DNA from: a virus
IMG/VR virus record: IMGVR_UViG_3300010149_006393
Coordinates: 1 to 25,074 of that record
Strand: one strand, 5' to 3'
DNA length: 25,074 bases
The translations under genes were made by a program, and so were the position numbers. Positions 6,939 to 13,470 of the stretch are shown in pieces. Numbering within the stretch: position 1 is the stretch's first letter; each line of letters begins with the position of its first letter. A model generated the notes under the pieces. It was given only the letters and a program-made list of their open reading frames with translations, was not told the DNA's origin and searched no databases.

Positions 6939-7814
6939 TTAGTTTTCCATTATACCTTTGTAGATACTATATATATATTCTAAGAATATATTTACATCTC
7001 CTAAGTAGTATGATAAATCAATTCCTGTGGCAATAAAAAATAAATTGTTTGCATGAAGACTTCTAGATGTATGAAACAGACCAATGATTATATAAACAAA
7101 CAACGCAAATGCAGCTCTATAAAGTAACCACCAAAATATTTCTTTTATTGTTTTATTTCTAAGCCTAACTTTTATTTTTTTTGCGCCACCTAATCTTTTT
7201 ACTTTTTCACCGCTTTGCGGAGGTTGTATGTGTGCTTCTTCGAGACCCATTACATAGACTTGTTCAGGTTTTTTAACACCTTTAAACTGGTATAGTCCAG
7301 CAAGTGCTATTTTGGCTTCTTTGGGAATAAACCTGTTAGACTTAGTTCTTTCTTTAAATTTTAAAAATGCTGACTTGCTTAATAGAATTTGATTTGGCCC
7401 GCATATACTCATTGTTCGTGCTGCAATGTTTTTACCTATTCCTTCAAGATTTATTCTTTTTCCGCCTGCACGAACCATATGCTCTTCAGACTTAACAATA
7501 AGCATTTTAGCCCAGTGTATTCCGACACGAGATTGAAAAGGTATTTTCTTTTTCTTTAGGAAGTTTTTATAATCAAAACCAAATGCTATTGCATCTTGTA
7601 CTGTAGGGAAGTACATTAGATGACCATCAGAAGCATCTACAAGCTGGCCGTTATGTCTTGCAATAAAATTCATTACATATCTATCATGTATCCCAAACCA
7701 TAAAGCAGCAGCTTTAGAGCCATTTCTTTGAACAAACTTTGTACTACCAATAATATCAGTTAATACTATTGCAATCCAGTGTTCAACCATGTTTTGAGGT
7801 AAATCATTACTCAT
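6939..7814 (-). CDS. Class III nucleotide cyclase with C-terminal membrane anchor
   Basis: A 291-aa protein whose residues 12-190 form a class III cyclase homology domain. Visible active-site elements: D20 in VLTDIIGSTKF (metal), D63 in DASDGHLMYF (second metal), RVGIH (96-100), and N129/R133 in GIGKNIAARTM, the transition-state Asn and Arg. IALAGLYQFKGV (169-180) matches the domain's end. The Lys that reads adenine in adenylate cyclases, normally just before the second metal Asp, is missing: the segment reads LVDASDG. Substrate may therefore not be ATP; Pycsar PycC enzymes, which make cCMP or cUMP, also lack the adenylate-cyclase pair. A basic stretch (205-224) precedes a TM helix (about 225-247), with a further weakly hydrophobic tail, placing the domain in the cytoplasm. 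The start ATG overlaps the stop of an upstream mini-ORF, implying coupled translation. Confidence 0.85.
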   Translation of the reverse strand: MSNDLPQNMVEHWIAIVLTDIIGSTKFVQRNGSKAAALWFGIHDRYVMNFIARHNGQLVDASDGHLMYFPTVQDAIAFGFDYKNFLKKKKIPFQSRVGIHWAKMLIVKSEEHMVRAGGKRINLEGIGKNIAARTMSICGPNQILLSKSAFLKFKERTKSNRFIPKEAKIALAGLYQFKGVKKPEQVYVMGLEEAHIQPPQSGEKVKRLGGAKKIKVRLRNKTIKEIFWWLLYRAAFALFVYIIIGLFHTSRSLHANNLFFIATGIDLSYYLGDVNIFLEYIYSIYKGIMEN

Positions 7815-7869
7815 TTATACACTCACATTTGCATTTATTACATTTACAATATTTTATATCTGAAGACAT
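7807..7869 (-). CDS. 20-codon Cys-rich mini-ORF upstream of the cyclase
   Basis: A 20-aa frame with ATG at 7869 and TAA at 7807-7809. It carries five cysteines in ten residues (CKCNKCKCEC, residues 8-17). AAAAGG lies 8 nt before the ATG, a better site than the one before the cyclase. Its stop lies within the start region of the cyclase frame (ATGAGTAA), so the cyclase start is read while terminating this ORF. The Cys spacing suggests a metal-binding, metallothionein-like peptide, or a redox-sensitive leader controlling cyclase translation. Too short for family assignment; the good ribosome-binding site, Cys density and exact overlap are the grounds for calling it. Confidence 0.55.
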   Translation of the reverse strand: MSSDIKYCKCNKCKCECINE

Positions 7870-7876
7870 TTTTTAG

Positions 7877-7895
7877 CCTTTTAATTCGTATATTA
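7877..7895 (-). promoter_or_regulatory. Candidate promoter and leader for the mini-ORF and cyclase
   Basis: On the minus strand this reads TAATATACGAATTAAAAGG. Its 15-nt part ATACGAATTAAAAGG differs by one base from plus-strand 3250-3264. It ends in the ribosome-binding sequence of the mini-ORF. The 67-nt gap up to the divergent gene at 7937 is otherwise A/T-rich, with no other clear element. Confidence 0.35.
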
Positions 7896-7936
7896 ATAAT
7901 TATGTTAATAATACACTAAATAGGACGATAATAATA

Positions 7937-8215
7937 ATGTTAGATAAGACACCTTTAAAGAGCAAGAAGTTTATAGCATATTTAATAGCAGACTTTGGAT
8001 GGAAAATAGTTATCTTATATATGTTGACGCATCTTAAGTCTAAGCTATCACCTGAAGAATTGACATTTTTGTTAACGATTGTAATCACAAGTGGTATAAT
8101 ACAGATTGGGTATATTTTGGGGCAAGCTGCCTTAGACAAGTATGTTAATGCTGCCATTGAAATTTTTGATAGGGATAAAAACGAAGAAAAGAAAGAATTA
8201 AAAGATGAAAAATAG
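7937..8215 (+). CDS. Small two-TM protein, holin-like
   Basis: A 92-aa protein with a basic N-terminus (KSKK, 8-11), TM1 (about 12-31), a short turn with a Lys/Glu pair (34-41), TM2 (42-64), then a highly charged C-terminus (DRDKNEEKKELKDEK). Two helices, both ends in the cytoplasm and a charged tail match class II or similar small phage holins. Being near, but not next to, the lysozyme keeps this a candidate only. The start ATG follows AGGAC at about 9 nt. The following gene overlaps its last 11 nt, so the two are translated together. The minus-strand frame covering the same span is judged a shadow. Confidence 0.6.
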   Translation: MLDKTPLKSKKFIAYLIADFGWKIVILYMLTHLKSKLSPEELTFLLTIVITSGIIQIGYILGQAALDKYVNAAIEIFDRDKNEEKKELKDEK

Positions 8216-8654
8216 TCTGATAGTAGAAAAACTCGAAGCTAATAATTGCGAAATATTATTAGATAAAGCTGAGGCTCTATATTTATCTGAAGAGGTGAAT
8301 AACTTAAAAAATAATAGTTTATTAAACGTTAAAAACCTTAGTAAAGTATTAAAAGAATTTCAAGTTAATAATTCAGTAAAATATTATTCTATTAAAGATA
8401 TTAACAAGATTTCAAAAAATTTATTAAATAACATTAAAAAAAAAGTAATTAAAGAAGAAACTGGGAGAAATCTTTCTACACAGAAAGGCGTATTAAGCAC
8501 AGTTAATGATTCTGGTTCTATAAGTCCTGGTAAACTTGCTTTAGCTCAAGGCTTCGACACTTCAGAGATGTTTGGTGAGGAAGATGATGATGAGCAAGAA
8601 AATTTTATTACAATTAGAAAAGTTTTGACAAAATTAATTGTAAAAAATAAGTAA
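8205..8654 (+). CDS. Unknown acidic-tailed protein
   Basis: A 149-aa protein starting inside the end of the holin-like gene (overlap 8205-8215). Residues 1-85 are Asn/Lys/Leu-rich and helical; residues 86-120 are a low-complexity polar linker (STQKGVLSTVNDSGSISPGK); residues 125-132 are almost all acidic (EEDDDEQE). It ends in a basic helix (IRKVLTKLIVKNK). I recognise no domain. Coupling to the upstream membrane gene suggests partner proteins. It converges with the minus-strand gene at 8671 across 16 nt holding only a weak A/T palindrome. Confidence 0.6.
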   Translation: MKNSLIVEKLEANNCEILLDKAEALYLSEEVNNLKNNSLLNVKNLSKVLKEFQVNNSVKYYSIKDINKISKNLLNNIKKKVIKEETGRNLSTQKGVLSTVNDSGSISPGKLALAQGFDTSEMFGEEDDDEQENFITIRKVLTKLIVKNK

Positions 8655-8670
8655 TTTTTCTATAATATTC

Positions 8671-8925
8671 TTATCTTTTGACTTTACGTTTTAAAATGTA
8701 TTTTTCTCTATAAAGTAAATCATGAAAGGCTTGAATAACTTCTTTGGTGATTTTTTCAACTTTTGAGTCAAAATCTTTGTCAATTTTATCAAGACTATTA
8801 AATTCAGATTTGATAACATCTTTTATTTTTTTTTCAACTTCTTTTTCTTTGAATTTTTCGATCTCTTTTTTGATCATAGACTTAATTTTTTTTAAATCAG
8901 ACTTTGTTAAGTTTTCATTTATCAT
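8671..8925 (-). CDS. Small helical protein of a family seen in marine T4-like phages
   Basis: An 84-aa protein, mostly Lys/Glu heptads: LTKSDLKKIKSMIKKEIEKF, then DFDSKVEKITKEVIQAFHDLLYREKYILK. The pattern 'helical Lys/Glu region, D-F-D-x-K-V-x-x-I-x-K-E-V, aliphatic L-(Y/W)-x-R/K' resembles a short protein of unknown function I recall from cyanophages and pelagiphages. The minus-strand start has TAGAGG upstream, and TATAAAT sits just beyond, close to the T4 late-promoter core TATAAATA. The plus-strand frame across it is hydrophobic and lacks a ribosome-binding site, so I chose this strand. Role unknown. Confidence 0.7.
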   Translation of the reverse strand: MINENLTKSDLKKIKSMIKKEIEKFKEKEVEKKIKDVIKSEFNSLDKIDKDFDSKVEKITKEVIQAFHDLLYREKYILKRKVKR

Positions 8926-8957
8926 TTGTATACCTCTAATTTATATAGGATTTAATT

Positions 8958-10589
8958 TTGAGTAATAATAACTGGAATAAGTATTTTCCTTACAGCAAAC
9001 CTAGACAACAACAAGTAGCAGTAATTAATAAAGTGCTAGAAGAATTTAAAAATGGCAAAAAATACGCTATTATTGATTGTGGTACTGGCGTTGGAAAGTC
9101 TGCTATCGGCTTAACAATTGCAAGATCTATTATAAACAGTTCAGAGTATAGTGGTACATTTGAGAATGGCGCGTATTTTTTAACAACACAAAAAATTCTT
9201 CAAGATCAATATGAAAAAGATTTTTCTAAATCGTCTGGGCTTATATCTTTATACTCATCTTCAAACTATATCTGTAAAAATGACAAAAAAGTATCATGTA
9301 AAGAAATACAATCCGGTTTGAGAGCAAATAGTTTGCCTAAAAGTTTTAGTAATTGTAGTTATAACTGTGTTTACAAAAAGAAAAAGAAAGACTTTGTTGA
9401 AAAAGAATTAGGTATCACTAATTTTAGTTATTTTTTAACAGAAAAAAATTATAGTCAAAAAGTGCCAAATAAAAAAGTTTTAATAATTGATGAAGCACAT
9501 AATTTAGAAAATGAGTTATCTAGGTTTATTGAAATAAGTATTTCTTCTTATTTTTCTAACAAAATATTGAAATTAAAAGTACCTAATGATTTAAATACAC
9601 AATTTAAAGCTTATAAATGGATTAAGGACGTTTATTATCCTGCAGTTAAATTAAAGTGTGAATTTATTGGAAAACAATTGTCAAAGTTTGGTATAACTGC
9701 AGACAAACTAGAAGAATTTCAAAAAATTACAAAAAACTTTGACATGCTAGCAGCGCATGAAAAAAAGATACTACAGTTTATTAGTTTATATGACAAGGAT
9801 AACTGGATATTTGACATTGAAGAAAAACAGCATAACAATAAAAGATTTATTTTTAAGCCCATAGATGTTTCACATTACTCAACACAATACTTGTTAGACT
9901 ATGCTGATTATATAATTTTCATGTCTGCAACAATTATTTCTCATGAAGGATTTAGTCTTACATTAGGTTTACCTTTTAATGAAACTATTTCTATAAAAGA
10001 AGGTTCACCTTTTCCTGTTGAAAATCGGCCAATAATTTTTTCTTCTTGCGGTAGCATGTCATTTAAAAACTTACAAAGTACTTTACCTAACATGATTAAA
10101 TCGATTGATTCTATATTAGAGAATCATAAAGATGAAAAGGGTATAATTCATACTCATAGCATAAAAATAGCTGAAAGTATTTATAAAAAGCTATCTAGAA
10201 AATATAAAAATAGAATTTTAATTGCTTTTGGTAGTGATAGAGACAAAATATTAAAAAAGCACATGAATTCAAAAAGCCCAACTGTGTTATTATCACCCTC
10301 AATGTCAGAAGGCGTTGATTTAAAAGGAGACCTTTCAAAGTTTCAAATACTATGTAAAGTACCTTTCCCATATCTTGGTGATAAAGTAACTAAAAAGAAG
10401 ATGTCTAAATGGAGTTGGTGGTATGATACACAAACAGTAAGAACTATTATTCAAAGTGTAGGAAGAAGTATTAGATCTGAAAAAGACACGGCTGTTACCT
10501 ATATACTAGATGATGACTGGAGAAGACTTAAGAATAAATCTAAAAAGCTTTTTCCTGATAACTTTTTTGAAAATTATCACGAATATTGA
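8958..10589 (+). CDS. DinG/XPD-like superfamily 2 DNA helicase with Fe-S cysteines
   Basis: A 543-aa protein starting at TTG 8958 (TTGAGTAAT) behind TAGGA; no nearby in-frame ATG could replace it. Motifs: Q-like PRQQQ (15-19), Walker A GTGVGKS (42-48), DEAH (178-181) and motif VI QSVGRSIR (499-506). Four cysteines between motifs Ia and II (C106, C114, C133, C137) are placed as the 4Fe-4S ligands of XPD, Rad3 and DinG helicases. These are 5'-to-3' DNA helicases acting on forks, R-loops or G-quadruplexes. At 543 aa it is shorter than bacterial DinG (about 700 aa). T4 itself uses other helicases (Dda, UvsW, gp41), so this is an accessory repair or recombination enzyme. The Nudix gene starts 7 nt after its stop. 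Confidence 0.88.
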   Translation: MSNNNWNKYFPYSKPRQQQVAVINKVLEEFKNGKKYAIIDCGTGVGKSAIGLTIARSIINSSEYSGTFENGAYFLTTQKILQDQYEKDFSKSSGLISLYSSSNYICKNDKKVSCKEIQSGLRANSLPKSFSNCSYNCVYKKKKKDFVEKELGITNFSYFLTEKNYSQKVPNKKVLIIDEAHNLENELSRFIEISISSYFSNKILKLKVPNDLNTQFKAYKWIKDVYYPAVKLKCEFIGKQLSKFGITADKLEEFQKITKNFDMLAAHEKKILQFISLYDKDNWIFDIEEKQHNNKRFIFKPIDVSHYSTQYLLDYADYIIFMSATIISHEGFSLTLGLPFNETISIKEGSPFPVENRPIIFSSCGSMSFKNLQSTLPNMIKSIDSILENHKDEKGIIHTHSIKIAESIYKKLSRKYKNRILIAFGSDRDKILKKHMNSKSPTVLLSPSMSEGVDLKGDLSKFQILCKVPFPYLGDKVTKKKMSKWSWWYDTQTVRTIIQSVGRSIRSEKDTAVTYILDDDWRRLKNKSKKLFPDNFFENYHEY

Positions 10590-10596
10590 GGTAAAA

Positions 10597-11097
10597 ATGA
10601 ATGATGAAAAATATACAGGCGCAGGAATAATCTGCTATATAGACAATACAAAAGGCACAATAGAAGGTTTAAGTAAAGATTATTTGTTTCTTATACTAGA
10701 AGATCATAAAGATTTGTATGACTTCCCTAAAGGTGGATTAGATCCTAATGAACCGCTTTTAGATTGTGCCAAAAGAGAAGCATTTGAAGAAGCTAACATC
10801 AAATCGTCTAATATAGAAAAGTTTTTAATAGACAGTATAGATAAAGCTCATATTTGCGGTAGTGGTTTAGTTTTGTTTTTAGCTAAACTAGATATTTTCT
10901 CTATTGGTAATATAAAAATTAAATTTAATCATACAATCAATAAATTTGAGCACAAACAAGAATTATTTTACTTAACCAAAGAAGAAGCAACAACAAACGA
11001 GGAAAAAAACAATAAAAAGACATTTAAAAAAATGCCTTTTTATTTAAACAAAAGCTTAGACTGGGCTTATAATGTAATAAAAAATAGTGAGATATGA
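10597..11097 (+). CDS. Nudix hydrolase
   Basis: A 166-aa protein. The Nudix box spans residues 46-68: G46-x5-E52-x7-R60-E61-x2-E64-E65-x2-I68, including the metal-binding REAFEE. The usual Gly before the last hydrophobic residue is Asn67. I chose ATG 10597 because GAGGT lies 5 nt upstream, overlapping the helicase stop; the longer in-frame version reaches into the helicase gene. Nudix enzymes cleave nucleoside diphosphates linked to another group: mutagenic NTPs, NAD(H), ApnA or capped RNA ends. FPKGGLDPNE resembles the diadenosine-polyphosphate or NUDT2-like branch, but this is weak. The end overlaps the next gene (ATGA), implying coupled translation. Confidence 0.88.
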   Translation: MNDEKYTGAGIICYIDNTKGTIEGLSKDYLFLILEDHKDLYDFPKGGLDPNEPLLDCAKREAFEEANIKSSNIEKFLIDSIDKAHICGSGLVLFLAKLDIFSIGNIKIKFNHTINKFEHKQELFYLTKEEATTNEEKNNKKTFKKMPFYLNKSLDWAYNVIKNSEI

Positions 11098-12287
11098 ACA
11101 GTCAACTTCTAGAATTATTTTATAAGTTAAAAAAATTTAACACACAATTTAAAAATAGCAAACTAAGATTTGTAACGAATAACAGTATTTATGAAAGTAA
11201 TTTTTTCTACACGTATCTTTTACAACAGTGTAAATTGCTCGAAGCAAATCCTTACAAAGATATATTGTTTAATTACTTAATAAAGTCTGAAAGCTTGTAT
11301 CCAGGGAGCTCTTATTATGTCACAGAAAAGCTTTTAGATGTTTTAAATAATAATAATAATAAAAGCATTAAGACAAAAACAGAGGCCAATATATTAAATT
11401 TTAAAAAATACTTGGACAGTGTTTCAACTAGTAAAGAATACTCAGATTTATTTTTAAACATATTAAAGTTTAGCGGACCTGATGCAACATTATCTTGTAA
11501 GCCAACTAACAACGTTGAAACTACGATTATTAAAAAAAATAATACTAAATTTAATGTTTCTATACACGAAAGTTTTAACGGTGTATATTTTTCAAATCAA
11601 CAAGAAACAACAAAACAATTCATTACAGCTGTTATGGATGTCTATATAGAAAAAGAATCAGAGATAATGTCTCTCATAAATTATGCTTATGAGCAAAAAA
11701 TGCCGGTGTTGCTTATTTGCAGAGGAATATCTGATTACGCTGTTAGTTCGTTAAAAAGTATTATATTAAAAAACAATATTTTTATATATCCGTATATTGC
11801 AAAATTTGATAATGAAGATCCTTTTCTATTAAAAGACGTTTCAGACGCTTTAGAAACAAATCTTTTTTCTTTAGATGCAGGAGATAGTTTATATTCTGGA
11901 ATAGTCGAAAAAACAAGCAATAAAAAGTTAAAAATAAAACCAGACAGTATTGAAATTTTCGATATTAATAAAAGTCTTATGAAAAAAATAAATGATCAAA
12001 TTAAAGATGCTAATCCAGAACTTAGAAAATATTTAATAAAAAGAAAAAATAGAATATCGCCTAATATAATAGAAATTAATATTCCTAAAGATGAAGTCAA
12101 ATTCATTTCAGAAATAAAAAGCTTGATTAGATGTTATAATAGCTGTGTTTTGTTTGGCTTTATAAAAGATGAAAATGAAAAAGTCTATTCTTACAAAGAA
12201 GATATTGTAACAGAAAAACTATCTACAAATCTATATAAGACATTATTAAATATAGGCTATACAATAAGGGAAGATAAGAATGTCTGA
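11094..12287 (+). CDS. Divergent chaperonin (GroEL/Cpn60)-like protein, apical domain retained
   Basis: A 397-aa protein. Residues 143-170 align in order with the GroEL stretch [20 protein letters not shown]...YF (here TTIIKKNNTKFNVSIHES...VYFSNQQET). Residues 178-264 follow the apical core: a strand, EIMSLINYAYEQKMPVLLICR (like a GroEL helix-strand AGKPLLIIAED), an aliphatic helix, then YIAKFDNEDPFLLKDVSDALETNLFS (like [23 protein letters not shown]). Residues 295-355 parallel the later coiled and KARVEDAL region. Residues 1-140, where GroEL has its equatorial ATPase loop GDGTT, show no such motif, so ATP-driven cycling looks unlikely. It might act as a substrate-binding scaffold or modify the host chaperonin. 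T4 already supplies a GroES substitute (gp31), so phage handling of folding machinery has precedent. Overlaps neighbours on both sides. Confidence 0.6.
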   Translation: MNSQLLELFYKLKKFNTQFKNSKLRFVTNNSIYESNFFYTYLLQQCKLLEANPYKDILFNYLIKSESLYPGSSYYVTEKLLDVLNNNNNKSIKTKTEANILNFKKYLDSVSTSKEYSDLFLNILKFSGPDATLSCKPTNNVETTIIKKNNTKFNVSIHESFNGVYFSNQQETTKQFITAVMDVYIEKESEIMSLINYAYEQKMPVLLICRGISDYAVSSLKSIILKNNIFIYPYIAKFDNEDPFLLKDVSDALETNLFSLDAGDSLYSGIVEKTSNKKLKIKPDSIEIFDINKSLMKKINDQIKDANPELRKYLIKRKNRISPNIIEINIPKDEVKFISEIKSLIRCYNSCVLFGFIKDENEKVYSYKEDIVTEKLSTNLYKTLLNIGYTIREDKNV

Positions 12288-12753
12288 ATATATAAAACAT
12301 TTGATTGAATGTCAATGTGTGCTTAACTTATTTAAAAACAATACAAAAACAATATATCATAAATTCAAAGTGTTTTCAAAAATAAATAAAAACGACGAAG
12401 TTAAAGAAAAGTATGTAATCTGCAATAATTGTGATATTGTTCATAGAGTTTATGAGGTTTGCAAAAGTGAAATCAAATGGGGAAACGAAAACTTAAAAAG
12501 TTTAGTAACTACTAAAGAAGATATAAAGTTTAACCTAGAATCAAGAGATAAAGAAAAAATTGTTTTAGAATTAGAAAAAAATAATATAGACTTGTGTGAA
12601 TGGGAATATGCTGAGTATTTAATAGAAAACAACAAAGAAGGACAAATAATATTAAACAAAAACGAAATTGATAATAATATAGTCTATAATGTTCTTTATA
12701 TTAAGGATGATAAATTCTCTATTAAGAAAGAAATTCAACAAAGGTTTGTTTAA
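12280..12753 (+). CDS. CxxC zinc-binding-like protein conserved in marine T4-like phages
   Basis: A 157-aa protein, 8-nt overlap with the upstream gene and GGAAG ahead of its ATG. Conserved-looking features: MSEYIKHLIECQC (1-13), YHKFKVFSKI (26-35), YVICNNCDIVHRVYEVCKSEI (45-65). Cysteines C11, C13, C48, C51, C61 and H55 could bind zinc. I recall this pattern (MSEYIKH...C...HKF...VxCNNC...VYExCKS) as a widespread, unnamed family in T4-like cyanophages and other marine phages. The function is unknown. The C-terminal half is acidic and beta/alpha mixed. Its position between the chaperonin-like and 71-aa genes, all tightly linked, suggests a common middle or late transcript. Confidence 0.75.
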   Translation: MSEYIKHLIECQCVLNLFKNNTKTIYHKFKVFSKINKNDEVKEKYVICNNCDIVHRVYEVCKSEIKWGNENLKSLVTTKEDIKFNLESRDKEKIVLELEKNNIDLCEWEYAEYLIENNKEGQIILNKNEIDNNIVYNVLYIKDDKFSIKKEIQQRFV

Positions 12754-12969
12754 ATGCTAGATCCTAATGAAAGTAAAGATTTAAAATTATTAGAAAAATG
12801 CCGTCAAATCAACAAAGAAATTGTTGATTTTGGTGTTAGCAATAAAGAAATTATAAAAATTATTGAACTTTTGTCTTTTGAGCTAGAAGATACTGACTTA
12901 ATGAGAAGTATTCATTCTTTGTTAAAAAAAGAACCTGATGATATTCAAAAAGAAAAAATAGTTATTTGA
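12754..12969 (+). CDS. 71-aa helical protein of a marine T4-like phage family
   Basis: Its ATG directly follows the previous gene's TAA (TTTAAATG), with AAAGG about 10 nt upstream. It contains INKEIVDFGVSNKEIIKIIELLSFELEDTDLMRSI (residues 19-53), a pattern I recall in small cyanophage and other myovirus proteins of unknown role. All-helical, acidic, no Cys. It is probably a small binding protein, but nothing in the sequence tells its partner. Confidence 0.7.
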   Translation: MLDPNESKDLKLLEKCRQINKEIVDFGVSNKEIIKIIELLSFELEDTDLMRSIHSLLKKEPDDIQKEKIVI

Positions 12970-12981
12970 AAGGAAAGATGT

Positions 12982-13185
12982 ATGTCTGAATTAAACGAAG
13001 AAAATTTTGTACCCCAGGATATTAGTGAGTTTTATGGTAAAGTTAAGCTTTTGATTGAATCTATGGAAGAAGATGTTCTTAAAGCTAACAAAGGAAACAA
13101 AGCTGCAGGAGTTAGACTAAGAAAAAGTCTAAGATACCTAAAATCAGTTTCTGGTGATTTTGTTAAATTTACTTTAAGCAAGTAG
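12982..13185 (+). CDS. Histone H1-like (Hc1 family) small protein
   Basis: A 67-aa protein; AAAGGAAA precedes ATG 12982 with better spacing than the overlapping ATG at 12978, which opens only three codons. Residues 18-55 (YGKVKLLIESMEEDVLKANKGNKAAGVRLRKSL...LK) carry the signature of the Hc1-like histone H1 family, G-N-K-A-A-G-x-R-x-R-K-x-L at 38-50. Members are short DNA-binding proteins in Chlamydia, Bacteroidetes and some marine phages; here the very basic C-terminal tail is missing, so DNA compaction is less certain than in chlamydial Hc1. Its last 12 nt overlap the convergent sigma-4-like gene. Confidence 0.75.
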   Translation: MSELNEENFVPQDISEFYGKVKLLIESMEEDVLKANKGNKAAGVRLRKSLRYLKSVSGDFVKFTLSK

Positions 13186-13419
13186 TTTATTTAGTTTTTG
13201 TAAAGATTTTTTTTCTATTTGACAAACTCTCATTCTTGTAATGTCAAATAGTTCGCCTATTTCTTGTAGCGTCATATCTTTGTTTTCATTAACTTTGTTA
13301 ATAATACAATTACTAGATGATTCTAAGTTATGCCAATATCTACATTTTTTATTAATGCAGGACTTTTCATAACTTTTATGTGCAGCAAAACAAGCTAGCT
13401 CTGAGTTTTTAAGTGTCAT
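13174..13419 (-). CDS. Cys-rich protein with sigma-region-4-like HTH
   Basis: An 81-aa protein. Residues 8-38 hold LACFAAHKSYEKSCINKKCRYW and a later Cys (C10, C21, C26, C38, with H14 and H30), a likely zinc or Fe-S site. Residues 50-75 (TLQEIGELFDITRMRVCQIEKKSLQKL) match the helix-turn-helix of sigma-70 region 4, with the 'QEIG-LF-ITRxRVxQIE' signature. It lacks regions 1-3, so it is not a full sigma factor; it is more likely a DNA-binding regulator, perhaps a promoter-recognition piece like T4 gp55-type modules. I recall this architecture, including LKNSELACFAAHKSY, from other marine T4-like phages. It is divergent from PIN-PhoH and shares its first six codons with it. Confidence 0.8.
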   Translation of the reverse strand: MTLKNSELACFAAHKSYEKSCINKKCRYWHNLESSSNCIINKVNENKDMTLQEIGELFDITRMRVCQIEKKSLQKLNKLLA

Positions 13420-13434
13420 TATAAAACCTTTCTA
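13402..13434. repeat. Left arm of 33-nt perfect inverted repeat
   Basis: This segment is the exact reverse complement of 13471-13503. It spans the ribosome-binding sequence, ATG and first codons (MTLKNS) of the minus-strand sigma-4-like gene. The arms are separated by 36 nt (13435-13470). Neither the base outside nor the base inside the arms pairs, so the match is bounded at 33 nt. Confidence 0.95.
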
Positions 13435-13447
13435 TTTATTATTGAGA

Positions 13448-13463
13448 TATAATTAGTATTATA
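13448..13463. promoter_or_regulatory. Candidate back-to-back promoter elements
   Basis: TATAAT at 13448-13453 (plus strand, about 33 nt before the PhoH start) and, on the minus strand, TATAATAC at 13463-13456 (about 37 nt before the sigma-4-like start) lie back to back in the spacer of the inverted repeat. TATAATAC also occurs before the 3273 gene. Assignment rests on position and sequence only. Confidence 0.35.
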
Positions 13464-13470
13464 GAAATAT

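Noticed and set aside
8643-8659. AAAAAT / ATTTTT hairpin between convergent genes as terminator
   Set aside because: Stem is all A/T and only six pairs; too weak to call in this base composition.
11094-11510. Intact equatorial ATPase domain in the chaperonin-like gene
   Set aside because: No GDGTT-type loop or similar motif can be read in residues 1-140.
13435-13470. Invertible promoter switch between the repeat arms
   Set aside because: No recombinase gene or crossover site is seen nearby and both genes already face outwards, so inversion would have little visible effect; only the repeat itself is reported.
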